A DNA stretch of 20,905 nucleotides, taken from positions 1-20,905 of IMG/VR virus record IMGVR_UViG_3300044971_004086; one strand, 5' to 3'. Source of the stretch: a virus. This document shows positions 14,343 through 20,175 of this stretch, in pieces. Both the position numbers and the translations under genes were made by a program. Below the pieces are notes generated by a model that saw only the letters and a program-made list of their open reading frames with translations, searched no databases and was not told where the DNA came from. Position 1 is the stretch's first letter; each line of letters opens with the position of its first letter.

Positions 14343-14348
14343 TTTAGT
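14341..14348 (-). promoter_or_regulatory. Candidate late promoter ACTAAATA
   Basis: ACTAAATA on the minus strand matches TATAAATA at 6 of 8 positions and overlaps the stop region of the 14344-14955 gene. The start would be near 14334, giving a leader of about 24 bases to the ATG at 14310. The same octamer precedes the metallopeptidase gene (18598-18605). Confidence 0.4.
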
Positions 14349-14955
14349 TGACTCCAAGTCCCTTTCTGACGTCATCGTACAGGGACTTGGCGTGCTTCTC
14401 AGAAACATGAGGAGGAACACCTTTTTTGAACTCGTCAAAATTTCCATTGGCGGCATGTTCACGCATTTTAGAGGCTGACATTCCTTCGACACCCTCGGCA
14501 TCTGGATCTCTTTGACCTGCAGAAACTACATCAATTTTCTTAAAATTGAACTCAGCCTTTTCGTGAGTTCCATTGTACTTGTTCAGCAGATTTCTGTATT
14601 CATCTACCCTATCAGACCCAGCAACCATTGTCAAATGATTATGGCCAGCTTGAAAAAGACGCTTGGCATGATGAATAAGTGAAGGAGCTTCTTTGCTAGA
14701 TCCTACAATGTTTGCCCCTGGAAAGAATCTCTTTGCATGCTTGATTTTATCTTCCTGTGAAAGAGGGTTTTTCTTTGGATCTTGAGAGTGAGAGACAATT
14801 ATTTCATGTGGGGCTTTTTGCTTCTCAGCAACTTCTTTCACCTTGTCTACCAGCTTACTATGACCTGTAGTGGGAGGATTCATTCTCCCAAACGTCATCA
14901 CGACTGGTTTAAGATCACTGTTTTCTAAGATGAATGCTAAGAATTTCTTAATCAT
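14344..14955 (-). CDS. HIGH-superfamily nucleotidyltransferase, possibly capsid-targeted
   Basis: 203 residues from the ATG at 14955, which forms an ATGA overlap with the upstream stop; an ATG four codons earlier is possible. Catalytic blocks: VVMTFGRMNPPTTGHSKLVD (18-37) with the (G)xxNPPTxGH nucleotide-binding signature, VAGSDRVDEY (111-120) and MSASKMREHA (159-168), equivalent to the ISSTxxR motif. The family transfers NMP from an NTP, for example in NMN, pantetheine-phosphate or CTP:alcohol reactions; the substrate is not decided here, though NMN adenylyltransferase-like is plausible. The N-terminus MIKKFLAFILENSDL carries the tag described for 5131-6147, with a possible cut after ILE. 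Coupled to the ligase-like gene upstream. Confidence 0.8.
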   Translation of the reverse strand: MIKKFLAFILENSDLKPVVMTFGRMNPPTTGHSKLVDKVKEVAEKQKAPHEIIVSHSQDPKKNPLSQEDKIKHAKRFFPGANIVGSSKEAPSLIHHAKRLFQAGHNHLTMVAGSDRVDEYRNLLNKYNGTHEKAEFNFKKIDVVSAGQRDPDAEGVEGMSASKMREHAANGNFDEFKKGVPPHVSEKHAKSLYDDVRKGLGVN

Positions 14956-16157
14956 TTTTGCTGCCATTCCTTTGGACGGAGGAAGTTAGCTTTTGCAAAC
15001 TCACCTCTATTAACCAATTTGGTTACTCTGTTTTTGTGCTGTACGACATATCCCTCAGGATCTGTTCCATTACCGTCAATTGTCTGTTTCATTTGGCTTT
15101 GCTTTTGATTAGCAGTGTTTAGACCCTTTATTAACAGATTCTTCGCAGACTGAATGTGATGATGAATCTGAAGTGCCTTTGCAAATGACTTCTCGTGTGT
15201 GTCGTGAAGTGCAAGAGCATTGTTCATTGCCTGAGTCTTATTAGCCTTGCCCTTCTCAGACTTCATTTTGTCAACTTCGTTTGACATTCTTGATTTGATG
15301 TGTTCTCTCAGACCAGCAGTAGTTGGCTTCTCGCCAGTACGTACAGTCTTGTTAATGTATGTTTCCAGATGATCAGCATGCTGGTCAATAATATCGTGGT
15401 GTGTAGAAGAAAGGCCGTTGTGAATTTCTTGAGCCTTTTTAATGTGGTCGTCAACCTTAGCATGTTCTTCTTTTGAAAGATGGGCACCCCTTTCGATCTT
15501 TGTTTCTGGTGAAATCATGTGAACGTCTGCGTGAGGCTTGAACACAGAATGATCCTGAATAGGTGCAGCCCTCATTGTTTCTGGCTGATCAGGATTGCCA
15601 TGAATTTCAGTATGAACAGCAATACCAACCTTAGACTTTACAGCCTTTTTTCCCTCTGAGGTATCCTTGCCAATATGATAGGTGATTGTATTTGGCTTGA
15701 AAGAAACTTCACGATCAGTGTGTTTCAGATCACCGTGGTCATGCATCAAGTCGCCCTGATACATTCCCTTTTTAGGAGCAACCTTTGACAGATGCTCAAA
15801 CGCATTGTGCATCTTCTGTGAAAGCCCAGGATTGTGACCAAAGTGCTGATCAATTTCAGCATGTGAAGAAGCAAATTTAGGTGTCTTGGCAAACGCACCG
15901 TGCTTGGTCGTCACGAAGAATTTGCCTGTCGTTGGATGATGGCCAAATACAATTGCTGGTGCACCATCAAGCTTTGTTGAGACGTGGCTGTCTTCAAACG
16001 ATCCAGTCTTTAGACCGTTTTGAACAGAGCGTAGGGTAGATACAGCATGTTCAAATCCATGCTGACTCTTGATGGCATTATCTTCCGGATGATCCTGGTG
16101 CTTTGCATAGGCGACTTCGTCAGAAGATTCCATTAAAAACGACTTGAATGAGCGCAC
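14952..16157 (-). CDS. KxDG nucleotidyltransferase (ligase-like), possibly capsid-targeted
   Basis: 401 residues from a GTG at 16157 with AGGAG 6 bases upstream. The N-terminal tag MRSFKSFLMESSDE has a possible gp21-type cut after LME. Then come motifs of the covalent nucleotidyltransferase superfamily in order: motif I HVSTKLDGAPAIVFG with nucleophile K62, KGMYQGDLMHD (130-140) near motif III, and DPEGYVVQHKNRVTKLVN (366-383) with E368-G and K380 at motifs IV-V. This order fits RNA/DNA ligases or capping-type enzymes. Between motifs III and IV is a long His/Lys-rich helical insert (about 200-350). I recall similar DUF6267-type proteins in marine phages without assigned activity. The gene follows the transporter terminator and overlaps the nucleotidyltransferase gene by ATGA. 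Confidence 0.65.
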   Translation of the reverse strand: MRSFKSFLMESSDEVAYAKHQDHPEDNAIKSQHGFEHAVSTLRSVQNGLKTGSFEDSHVSTKLDGAPAIVFGHHPTTGKFFVTTKHGAFAKTPKFASSHAEIDQHFGHNPGLSQKMHNAFEHLSKVAPKKGMYQGDLMHDHGDLKHTDREVSFKPNTITYHIGKDTSEGKKAVKSKVGIAVHTEIHGNPDQPETMRAAPIQDHSVFKPHADVHMISPETKIERGAHLSKEEHAKVDDHIKKAQEIHNGLSSTHHDIIDQHADHLETYINKTVRTGEKPTTAGLREHIKSRMSNEVDKMKSEKGKANKTQAMNNALALHDTHEKSFAKALQIHHHIQSAKNLLIKGLNTANQKQSQMKQTIDGNGTDPEGYVVQHKNRVTKLVNRGEFAKANFLRPKEWQQK

Positions 16158-16168
16158 AACAAACTCCT

Positions 16169-16203
16169 AAAAAAATAGCCTGGAGAAGAACTCCAGGCTA
16201 TTT
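16169..16203 (-). terminator. Strong hairpin terminator after the transporter gene
   Basis: An 11-bp perfect stem (ATAGCCTGGAG 16175-16185 with CTCCAGGCTAT 16191-16201), extendable by two A-T pairs, with a 5-base loop. On the minus strand it ends in a run of seven Ts (16176-16170). It is also followed by T-rich sequence on the plus strand, but no plus-strand gene needs it. Confidence 0.9.
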
Positions 16204-16206
16204 ATT
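16199..16206 (-). promoter_or_regulatory. Candidate late promoter AATAAATA embedded in the terminator
   Basis: AATAAATA on the minus strand matches TATAAATA at 7 of 8 positions and overlaps the first arm of the terminator. Initiation 6-7 bases downstream (about 16192-16193) would leave most of the first arm out of the RNA, so the late transcript could not form the terminator and would read the ligase-like gene. Confidence 0.4.
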
Positions 16207-16223
16207 GTTACTGTATTTGTGTT

Positions 16224-16775
16224 TTATTCTGCTTTAGGCAGCTTATTCTCAATCAACTTGAGGAAGAGAACTGCAAGTGCAATCATGTACGTCTTTGCAA
16301 TCAGCTGACCAACGATATACTTCTGGCTTCCAAATGCAATCTGGAGGAACAGGAAGCTGTCAACTGCCATACCAACAAGGCTTGAACCAATAGCTGCAAC
16401 AATTAGACCCTTCTTGATGAGAGGCGCATAGACAGCCGTGTCGATCAATTCTGCAACTAGAAAAGCGACAACTGAAGCGACGACAAGAGCAGGAGGAGAA
16501 AACATCCAACTAAGAACAGCACCGATGCAGATAGCGTAGATGCTGTACGTAAGACCCAAATAACGATGAGTCAAATCTCGAAGAACGAACGCAAGGCCAG
16601 CTGCAAGAACCCCACTGGCAGTGTCATAACCAAAACCAACAGGAATAAGGCAAGGTCCATTAGGAATGCAGACAGTCCCAATGTTAGACACTAGATAGTT
16701 ACTAAGAGGCACCATACCACAGAAAAGGATGAAAGAGATCCATCCAAGGTTTTTGCTATTAAGTTCAAAAGTCAT
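16224..16775 (-). CDS. Queuosine-precursor-type transporter (YhhQ/VUT family)
   Basis: 183 residues, almost entirely membrane-embedded, with about six hydrophobic segments starting at LGWISFILFCGMVPLSNYLV. Family-like features are SNYLVSN early, DTASGVLAAGLAFVLRDLTHRYLG in the second and third segments (RD.TH pattern), and LVAELIDTAVYAPL in the middle. This family (COG1738/YhhQ) takes up 7-deazaguanine precursors such as preQ0/preQ1; phages with deazaguanine-modified DNA can carry related transporters. No other queuosine or dPreQ0 genes lie in this window. AAGGAG lies 6 bases before the ATG. It ends a unit closed by the strong terminator at 16169-16203. Another small-molecule transporter of the VUT group is the alternative. 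Confidence 0.85.
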   Translation of the reverse strand: MTFELNSKNLGWISFILFCGMVPLSNYLVSNIGTVCIPNGPCLIPVGFGYDTASGVLAAGLAFVLRDLTHRYLGLTYSIYAICIGAVLSWMFSPPALVVASVVAFLVAELIDTAVYAPLIKKGLIVAAIGSSLVGMAVDSFLFLQIAFGSQKYIVGQLIAKTYMIALAVLFLKLIENKLPKAE

Positions 16776-16785
16776 ACCAATCTCC

Positions 16786-17376
16786 TTATTTGAGTTTCAT
16801 TCCCGGCTTACCAATCATGAGCTTGGTATGCCACGTACCACCTATCTTTCTCTGATAGAAGTGATCTTTGTATTCTGGGTGTCTTTGAATTTCTGGATCG
16901 TTTTCAGGAGGACGACGGATCTCGTCACTAGAATCTAGATGCTTGTGAACTTGGTGATAAGGAACAACATGCTTTCCAAGTTCATCAGCACCTACAACTT
17001 TTTTGGTGAAAGAAAGGGCAGCTGACGATCTTTCGCCGTAAGCACGACCTCTAGTCAGATCGTCACGGAAGATTTCAGCAACACCCCTCTTGCCCTCTTC
17101 AGAACCATCAGATGCTGTTGCAACTGACTTTCTGCCATCCTTGTCCTTGTAGAAGACAGCAGAAACAATCTTGCCATCCTTCTTCTTCAGCTTCCACATA
17201 GGAATGTTCTTGACCATGTCTTGCTTGTCACGAAACCCAGATCCGTGAATGCCTCCAATTTTCTCATAAGACTTTTGAAGCATACCATGAACTTCATCAG
17301 CGTACTGATGTTTCTTTGGGTCATCATGCAAGAGGTTAATAAACCTCTCATAGAGGAATTGCTTGAAATTGTCCAT
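16786..17376 (-). CDS. Conserved phage protein, possibly GNAT-like and capsid-targeted
   Basis: 196 residues. The tag-like N-terminus MDNFKQFLYERF matches the pattern on three other proteins, with LYE at residues 8-10, though the next residue (Arg) is atypical for a gp21-type cut. The body has YADEVHGMLQKSYEKIGGIH, MWKLKKKDGKIVSAVFYKDK and GRKSVATASDGS, which recall the first strands of acyltransferase-like (GNAT) proteins; this is a weak resemblance. The C-terminus is basic (WHTKLMIGKPGMKLK). No Shine-Dalgarno is seen before the ATG, and a late-promoter-like AATAAATA ends only 5 bases upstream, so the message may be leaderless or the gene may rely on coupling to the SOD gene. Confidence 0.55.
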   Translation of the reverse strand: MDNFKQFLYERFINLLHDDPKKHQYADEVHGMLQKSYEKIGGIHGSGFRDKQDMVKNIPMWKLKKKDGKIVSAVFYKDKDGRKSVATASDGSEEGKRGVAEIFRDDLTRGRAYGERSSAALSFTKKVVGADELGKHVVPYHQVHKHLDSSDEIRRPPENDPEIQRHPEYKDHFYQRKIGGTWHTKLMIGKPGMKLK

Positions 17377-17380
17377 AGAG

Positions 17381-17926
17381 TTATTTATTTACCAGCCTAG
17401 TTTCAATCGTACGCCAATCAGTGATTTTCAACACATTCTCGACGTATACATCGCGTTTACCTGGATAATCATAGATGAATGCATGCTCCCAAAGATCCCA
17501 GATTCCAACTATAGAATTGAACAGAGATTCTGTATATTCGTGATTTTTAATAAGTGTGAGAGCAGGTTTGTTGTCTTGATTGATTAGAACAATCCATCCA
17601 TTACCCTGAAGAGCTTTAGATGTTTCTTTGATTTCTTTCAAGAAATGATTCCATGAATCGTAAGACTCTCCAATCCAATCTACAAAGAATGGAGATGGAT
17701 CCACACGCTTGTCTGTTAGATTCGCCCACCAAAGATTGTGTAATCTGATTCCGTGTTCTTGGAATTCATCCCCTGTTTCAGCAAACTTTTTAGAATAGTT
17801 CTTTGTCAAAATATTGTAATGAACATCGACTGTCTGCCTGCTCATTTTAGGAGCCAAAGCATCGATGTCATATTTAAGATCAAGAACAGGAATCGTCTTT
17901 GTAGAGAACTGATTGAATGCCTTCAT
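17381..17926 (-). CDS. Fe/Mn-type superoxide dismutase
   Basis: 181 residues, close to the usual 190-200. All four metal ligands of the Fe/Mn SOD family can be placed: H36 (VDVHYNIL), H63 (IRLHNLWWANL), D144 and H148 (GIWDLWEHAF). Other family blocks are LKYDIDALAPKMSRQTVDVH, ALQGNGWIVLI and a C-terminal YDYPGKRDVYVENVL. The active-site Tyr is kept (Y44), but the position of the gateway His of bacterial enzymes (four residues after the first ligand) is Leu40. It would convert superoxide to peroxide and oxygen, perhaps protecting replication or cell integrity during infection. MKAFNQF at the start resembles the other tags but lacks the LxE site. Good AAAGGA SD. It sits between the metallopeptidase and the 16786 gene. 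Confidence 0.9.
   Translation of the reverse strand: MKAFNQFSTKTIPVLDLKYDIDALAPKMSRQTVDVHYNILTKNYSKKFAETGDEFQEHGIRLHNLWWANLTDKRVDPSPFFVDWIGESYDSWNHFLKEIKETSKALQGNGWIVLINQDNKPALTLIKNHEYTESLFNSIVGIWDLWEHAFIYDYPGKRDVYVENVLKITDWRTIETRLVNK
17382..17389 (-). promoter_or_regulatory. Late-promoter-like AATAAATA right before an ATG
   Basis: Matches TATAAATA at 7 of 8 positions and overlaps the SOD stop codon. With usual late-promoter geometry the start would fall at or next to the A of the ATG at 17376, which would make the mRNA leaderless. It may equally be a chance AT-rich match. Confidence 0.3.
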
Positions 17927-17953
17927 GGTTGCTGTCCTTTTGAGTTAACTGTA

Positions 17954-18151
17954 TTAAAGTCTATCATATTTCTTCCTCAACTCATAGTAGACTTTGTACC
18001 AGTAATCAACAGCCCACTTGCTTCTACCAAAATGCAGGGAAGAAAAATATGCAAATTTAGAGAAATTGATTCTATTCGTTATCGTATCCGAGTTCGCTGA
18101 ATAGGTTGTATTTTTTGACGAATCTGTAGAGAAGACCGTCTTCTTTTCCAT
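17954..18151 (-). CDS. Possible small ORF with no convincing start
   Basis: The reading frame between the metallopeptidase and SOD genes encodes a protein-like C-terminus (about RINFSKFAYFSSLHFGRSK, then WAVDYWYKVYYELRKKYDRL) outside any other gene. The only ATGs in frame lie inside the metallopeptidase gene (18151 and 18250), where the frame looks like a shadow, and neither has a Shine-Dalgarno. It could be a small gene with a rare start, a remnant, or a frameshifted extension of the metallopeptidase. The coordinates given use the ATG at 18151. Confidence 0.25.
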   Translation of the reverse strand: MEKKTVFSTDSSKNTTYSANSDTITNRINFSKFAYFSSLHFGRSKWAVDYWYKVYYELRKKYDRL

Positions 18152-18569
18152 GGGCTTCAATTTCCCACGGAAGATCCCAGTATTCATCGTTCTCAAACAG
18201 ACTCTTAAACTTTGTGTTCTTCCAGAGAACATATTTTTCATTTCGCCCAAACCTCTCCTTCAATTCACCCTTAGCCATCTGTTTTATATGTACAAACTCA
18301 TGAGCCAAAGACAGGAGAATTCTTTCATATGATTGTTGCTTGTCGCTGTCAATGTCTCGTCTTATTACAATGGAAAACTCTCTTGGTTTCACATAGTCAT
18401 CTTCCCACGTCGTAAGACCGTCTGCCCCAATTCCATCAGAAAGCTCTATTGTTACTTCTAGATTCTTTGAAAGGTTTTTGTGAAGAAGTTTTGATGCATA
18501 AAATTGAGATGCAAGCTTTATGAGCTGGCATAGCTTTTGATCTCTAGTGTTTATAACATGAAGAATCAA
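18072..18569 (-). CDS. Zincin metallopeptidase-like protein (HExxH)
   Basis: 165 residues from a TTG at 18569 with GAGGTG 4 bases upstream. The helix ILLSLAHEFVHIKQMAKGEL contains the zinc motif H90-E91-x-x-H94, and a third ligand is likely E136 or E138 in WEIEAHGKE, an order seen in SprT-like and other short zincins. The N-terminal half is alpha/beta with a strand FSIVIRRDID before the helix. No signal peptide, so it acts in the cytoplasm or the virion. Substrate unknown; anti-host proteolysis or protein processing are options. It starts a unit that continues through SOD to the transporter, read from the candidate late promoter at 18598-18605. Confidence 0.75.
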   Translation of the reverse strand: MILHVINTRDQKLCQLIKLASQFYASKLLHKNLSKNLEVTIELSDGIGADGLTTWEDDYVKPREFSIVIRRDIDSDKQQSYERILLSLAHEFVHIKQMAKGELKERFGRNEKYVLWKNTKFKSLFENDEYWDLPWEIEAHGKEDGLLYRFVKKYNLFSELGYDNE

Positions 18570-18597
18570 ATTTCACCTCAATCTTTAAAACATACAT

Positions 18598-18605
18598 TAT
18601 TTAGT
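18598..18605 (-). promoter_or_regulatory. Candidate late promoter ACTAAATA
   Basis: Minus-strand ACTAAATA, 6 of 8 matches to TATAAATA, identical to the site at 14341-14348. The start near 18591 gives a 22-base leader carrying the GAGGTG of the metallopeptidase gene. It lies just after the terminator at 18622-18658. Confidence 0.4.
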
Positions 18606-18621
18606 GAACCCAGATCAAGAC

Positions 18622-18658
18622 AAAAAAAAGAGGGACAGGTTTGACCCTATCCCTCTTT
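18622..18658 (-). terminator. Rho-independent terminator after the candidate ncRNA
   Basis: A 13-bp stem (18627-18639 with 18646-18658) containing one pair that is G-U on the minus-strand RNA and a mismatch on the plus strand, so it is oriented for the minus strand. The loop has 6 bases. The minus strand continues into eight Ts (18629-18622). It closes the helicase/ncRNA transcript. Confidence 0.9.
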
Positions 18659-18760
18659 ATGGATGTGCAGACAGGAGGAACCCCACCTTGTTTTAAACCC
18701 TGTCAATTCCTAGCTTACGCCACTTGCCTCTTGTGCTGCAGACACAAATACACATCCTAG
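18659..18760 (-). ncRNA. Candidate structured small RNA, unknown family
   Basis: Between helicase stop and terminator there is no ORF, but the minus-strand RNA can fold. The outer stem GGATGTG/CACATCC (18751-18757 with 18661-18667) closes about 83 bases. Inside it are TTGTG/CACAA (18743-18747 with 18731-18735), GACAGG/CCTGTC (18699-18704 with 18670-18675) and a possible inner AAGG/CCTT-type helix next to GTGGGGTTCC. The 5' stem starts within a few bases of the start predicted from the late promoter at 18766-18773, and the terminator follows 2 bases after the 3' stem. tRNA and tmRNA do not fit (no T-arm or anticodon arm spacing). Including its terminator, the transcript would be about 135 nt. 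Confidence 0.45.
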
Positions 18761-18765
18761 TCACA

Positions 18766-18773
18766 TATTTATG
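18766..18773 (-). promoter_or_regulatory. Candidate late promoter CATAAATA of the small RNA
   Basis: CATAAATA, 7 of 8 matches to TATAAATA and the same octamer as the curli-operon promoter. It lies one base after the helicase stop codon and predicts a start at about 18759-18760. Confidence 0.5.
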
Positions 18774-18774
18774 T

Positions 18775-20175
18775 TTATCGAAAGTCGTCAAACAGGTTTT
18801 TTAGCGATTTTGGACCAGAAATTTCCTTGCCTACCTGTGTTTTATCAAACGTAGGTGTGTCGTCTAGGATGTCTTCTTGTGCTGATTGTTCTACATCGTA
18901 CAGCTTCATTTTTGCCCTATCAACACCAATGACAAACCTCTTGTAAAGGCCAGGATCATTGTATCTGTTCTTGAGCTGCTTGACCATGATCTGATTCAGC
19001 TGTTCTAGCTCCTCAGTAGAGATCAATGCAATCATCAGGTCTGCAGTGGCTGGTAGACCAAAGCTCTCAGAAACATCCTCAAGGCCAACGTCTGAGTTAG
19101 TGTAGCCAGAGCGAGTCGTCTGTGTTGCTGAGATCAGCGGAACGTCAAACTCGACAGCAAGACCTCTCAGTTCCTCTGCAATAGCCTTGACGTACGTATA
19201 TGAGTTGATATTTGAACCACTTTTTAACCTAGACGACAAACAAATATTCAAGTAATCAACATATATAATGTCGGGTACGAAGTTCCTCTTAATCTTGAGT
19301 TCGTTCAGAAGATGTCTAAAGTGTCCAGAGCCAGCACACGCAGTTGGATACTCTTTAATAATCAGCTTACCCTTCGTCTTATCGTTCACCCTTGCAATCT
19401 TCTTCTCATATACTTCCTTAGGAAGCATAGTGAGCTCGTCGACTGTTACATTGAGAAGGTTGGCATCAATGCGCTCTGCAATACGTTTTTCCGCCATTTC
19501 CATAGTGATATAAAGTACGTTGAGACCCTGCATGAGATTGCCGGCGGCGCAGTGACACATGAAAAGAGATTTGCCGACACCAGTTCCAGCCATAATGATG
19601 TTAAGCGTCTTGTTGGGTAGTCCACCCTTTGTGATCTTGTTCATATAGTCCAGATCAAACGAGATCCTCTTCTCCTTGGTATGATAGAAGTCAAAACGCT
19701 CCTCATAGTCTTGGAGGAAGTCGTGACCAATATGTGCATCAAATGACACTGCAAGAGCGTCAGAAAGGATCTTTGGAATCGATCCTGTTCCAACGTCTGC
19801 AACCTTCTTGTCCAGGATCTTGATCGATGACATGATCGCATTGTAGATCGCCTTGTCCTGGCAGAACTTCTCCGTCTGATCCAACAACCAATCAAGGTTC
19901 GTCGATGGGTCAATTGACAACGTATCAATCAACTCCATAACGTTCTTGAACTGATCCTCATTGACAGTCGTCAAGTTGTTAGCTTCTACAACAAGAGCCT
20001 CCTTCGTAGGAAACGCATTAAACTTCTTGATGTAGTTGTCGACTATCTCATAGATGATCTTGTCCGTGCCATCCTTGAAGTATTCGTCCTTCAAGAATGG
20101 CAGGACCTTTCTTCCAAACTCCTCGTTGTAGACGAGGTGAGAAAGAATCAAATGTTCAATCACTATCACCCCCAT
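18775..20175 (-). CDS. 41: Replicative DNA helicase (T4 gp41/DnaB-like)
   Basis: 466 residues from the ATG at 20175; a GTG at 20163 after GGGGGTGA is a serious alternative, and the frame reaching further up only overlaps uvsX. N-terminal domain [20 protein letters not shown] (5-25) resembles gp41. The RecA-like motor domain has Walker [14 protein letters not shown] (194-206), [17 protein letters not shown] (220-236) with the catalytic Glu motif, Walker [11 protein letters not shown] (302-311) and the sensor ATQTTR (350-355). The enzyme forms a hexamer that unwinds the fork on the lagging strand with the phage primase. The start overlaps the uvsX 3' end, an order shared with T4-like phages. 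The C-terminus is acidic, as expected for partner binding. Confidence 0.9.
   Translation of the reverse strand: MGVIVIEHLILSHLVYNEEFGRKVLPFLKDEYFKDGTDKIIYEIVDNYIKKFNAFPTKEALVVEANNLTTVNEDQFKNVMELIDTLSIDPSTNLDWLLDQTEKFCQDKAIYNAIMSSIKILDKKVADVGTGSIPKILSDALAVSFDAHIGHDFLQDYEERFDFYHTKEKRISFDLDYMNKITKGGLPNKTLNIIMAGTGVGKSLFMCHCAAGNLMQGLNVLYITMEMAEKRIAERIDANLLNVTVDELTMLPKEVYEKKIARVNDKTKGKLIIKEYPTACAGSGHFRHLLNELKIKRNFVPDIIYVDYLNICLSSRLKSGSNINSYTYVKAIAEELRGLAVEFDVPLISATQTTRSGYTNSDVGLEDVSESFGLPATADLMIALISTEELEQLNQIMVKQLKNRYNDPGLYKRFVIGVDRAKMKLYDVEQSAQEDILDDTPTFDKTQVGKEISGPKSLKNLFDDFR

Noticed and set aside
18659-18760. tRNA or tmRNA reading of the structured region
   Set aside because: The 7-bp outer stem looks like an acceptor stem, but there is no T-arm, D-arm or anticodon arm with correct spacing.
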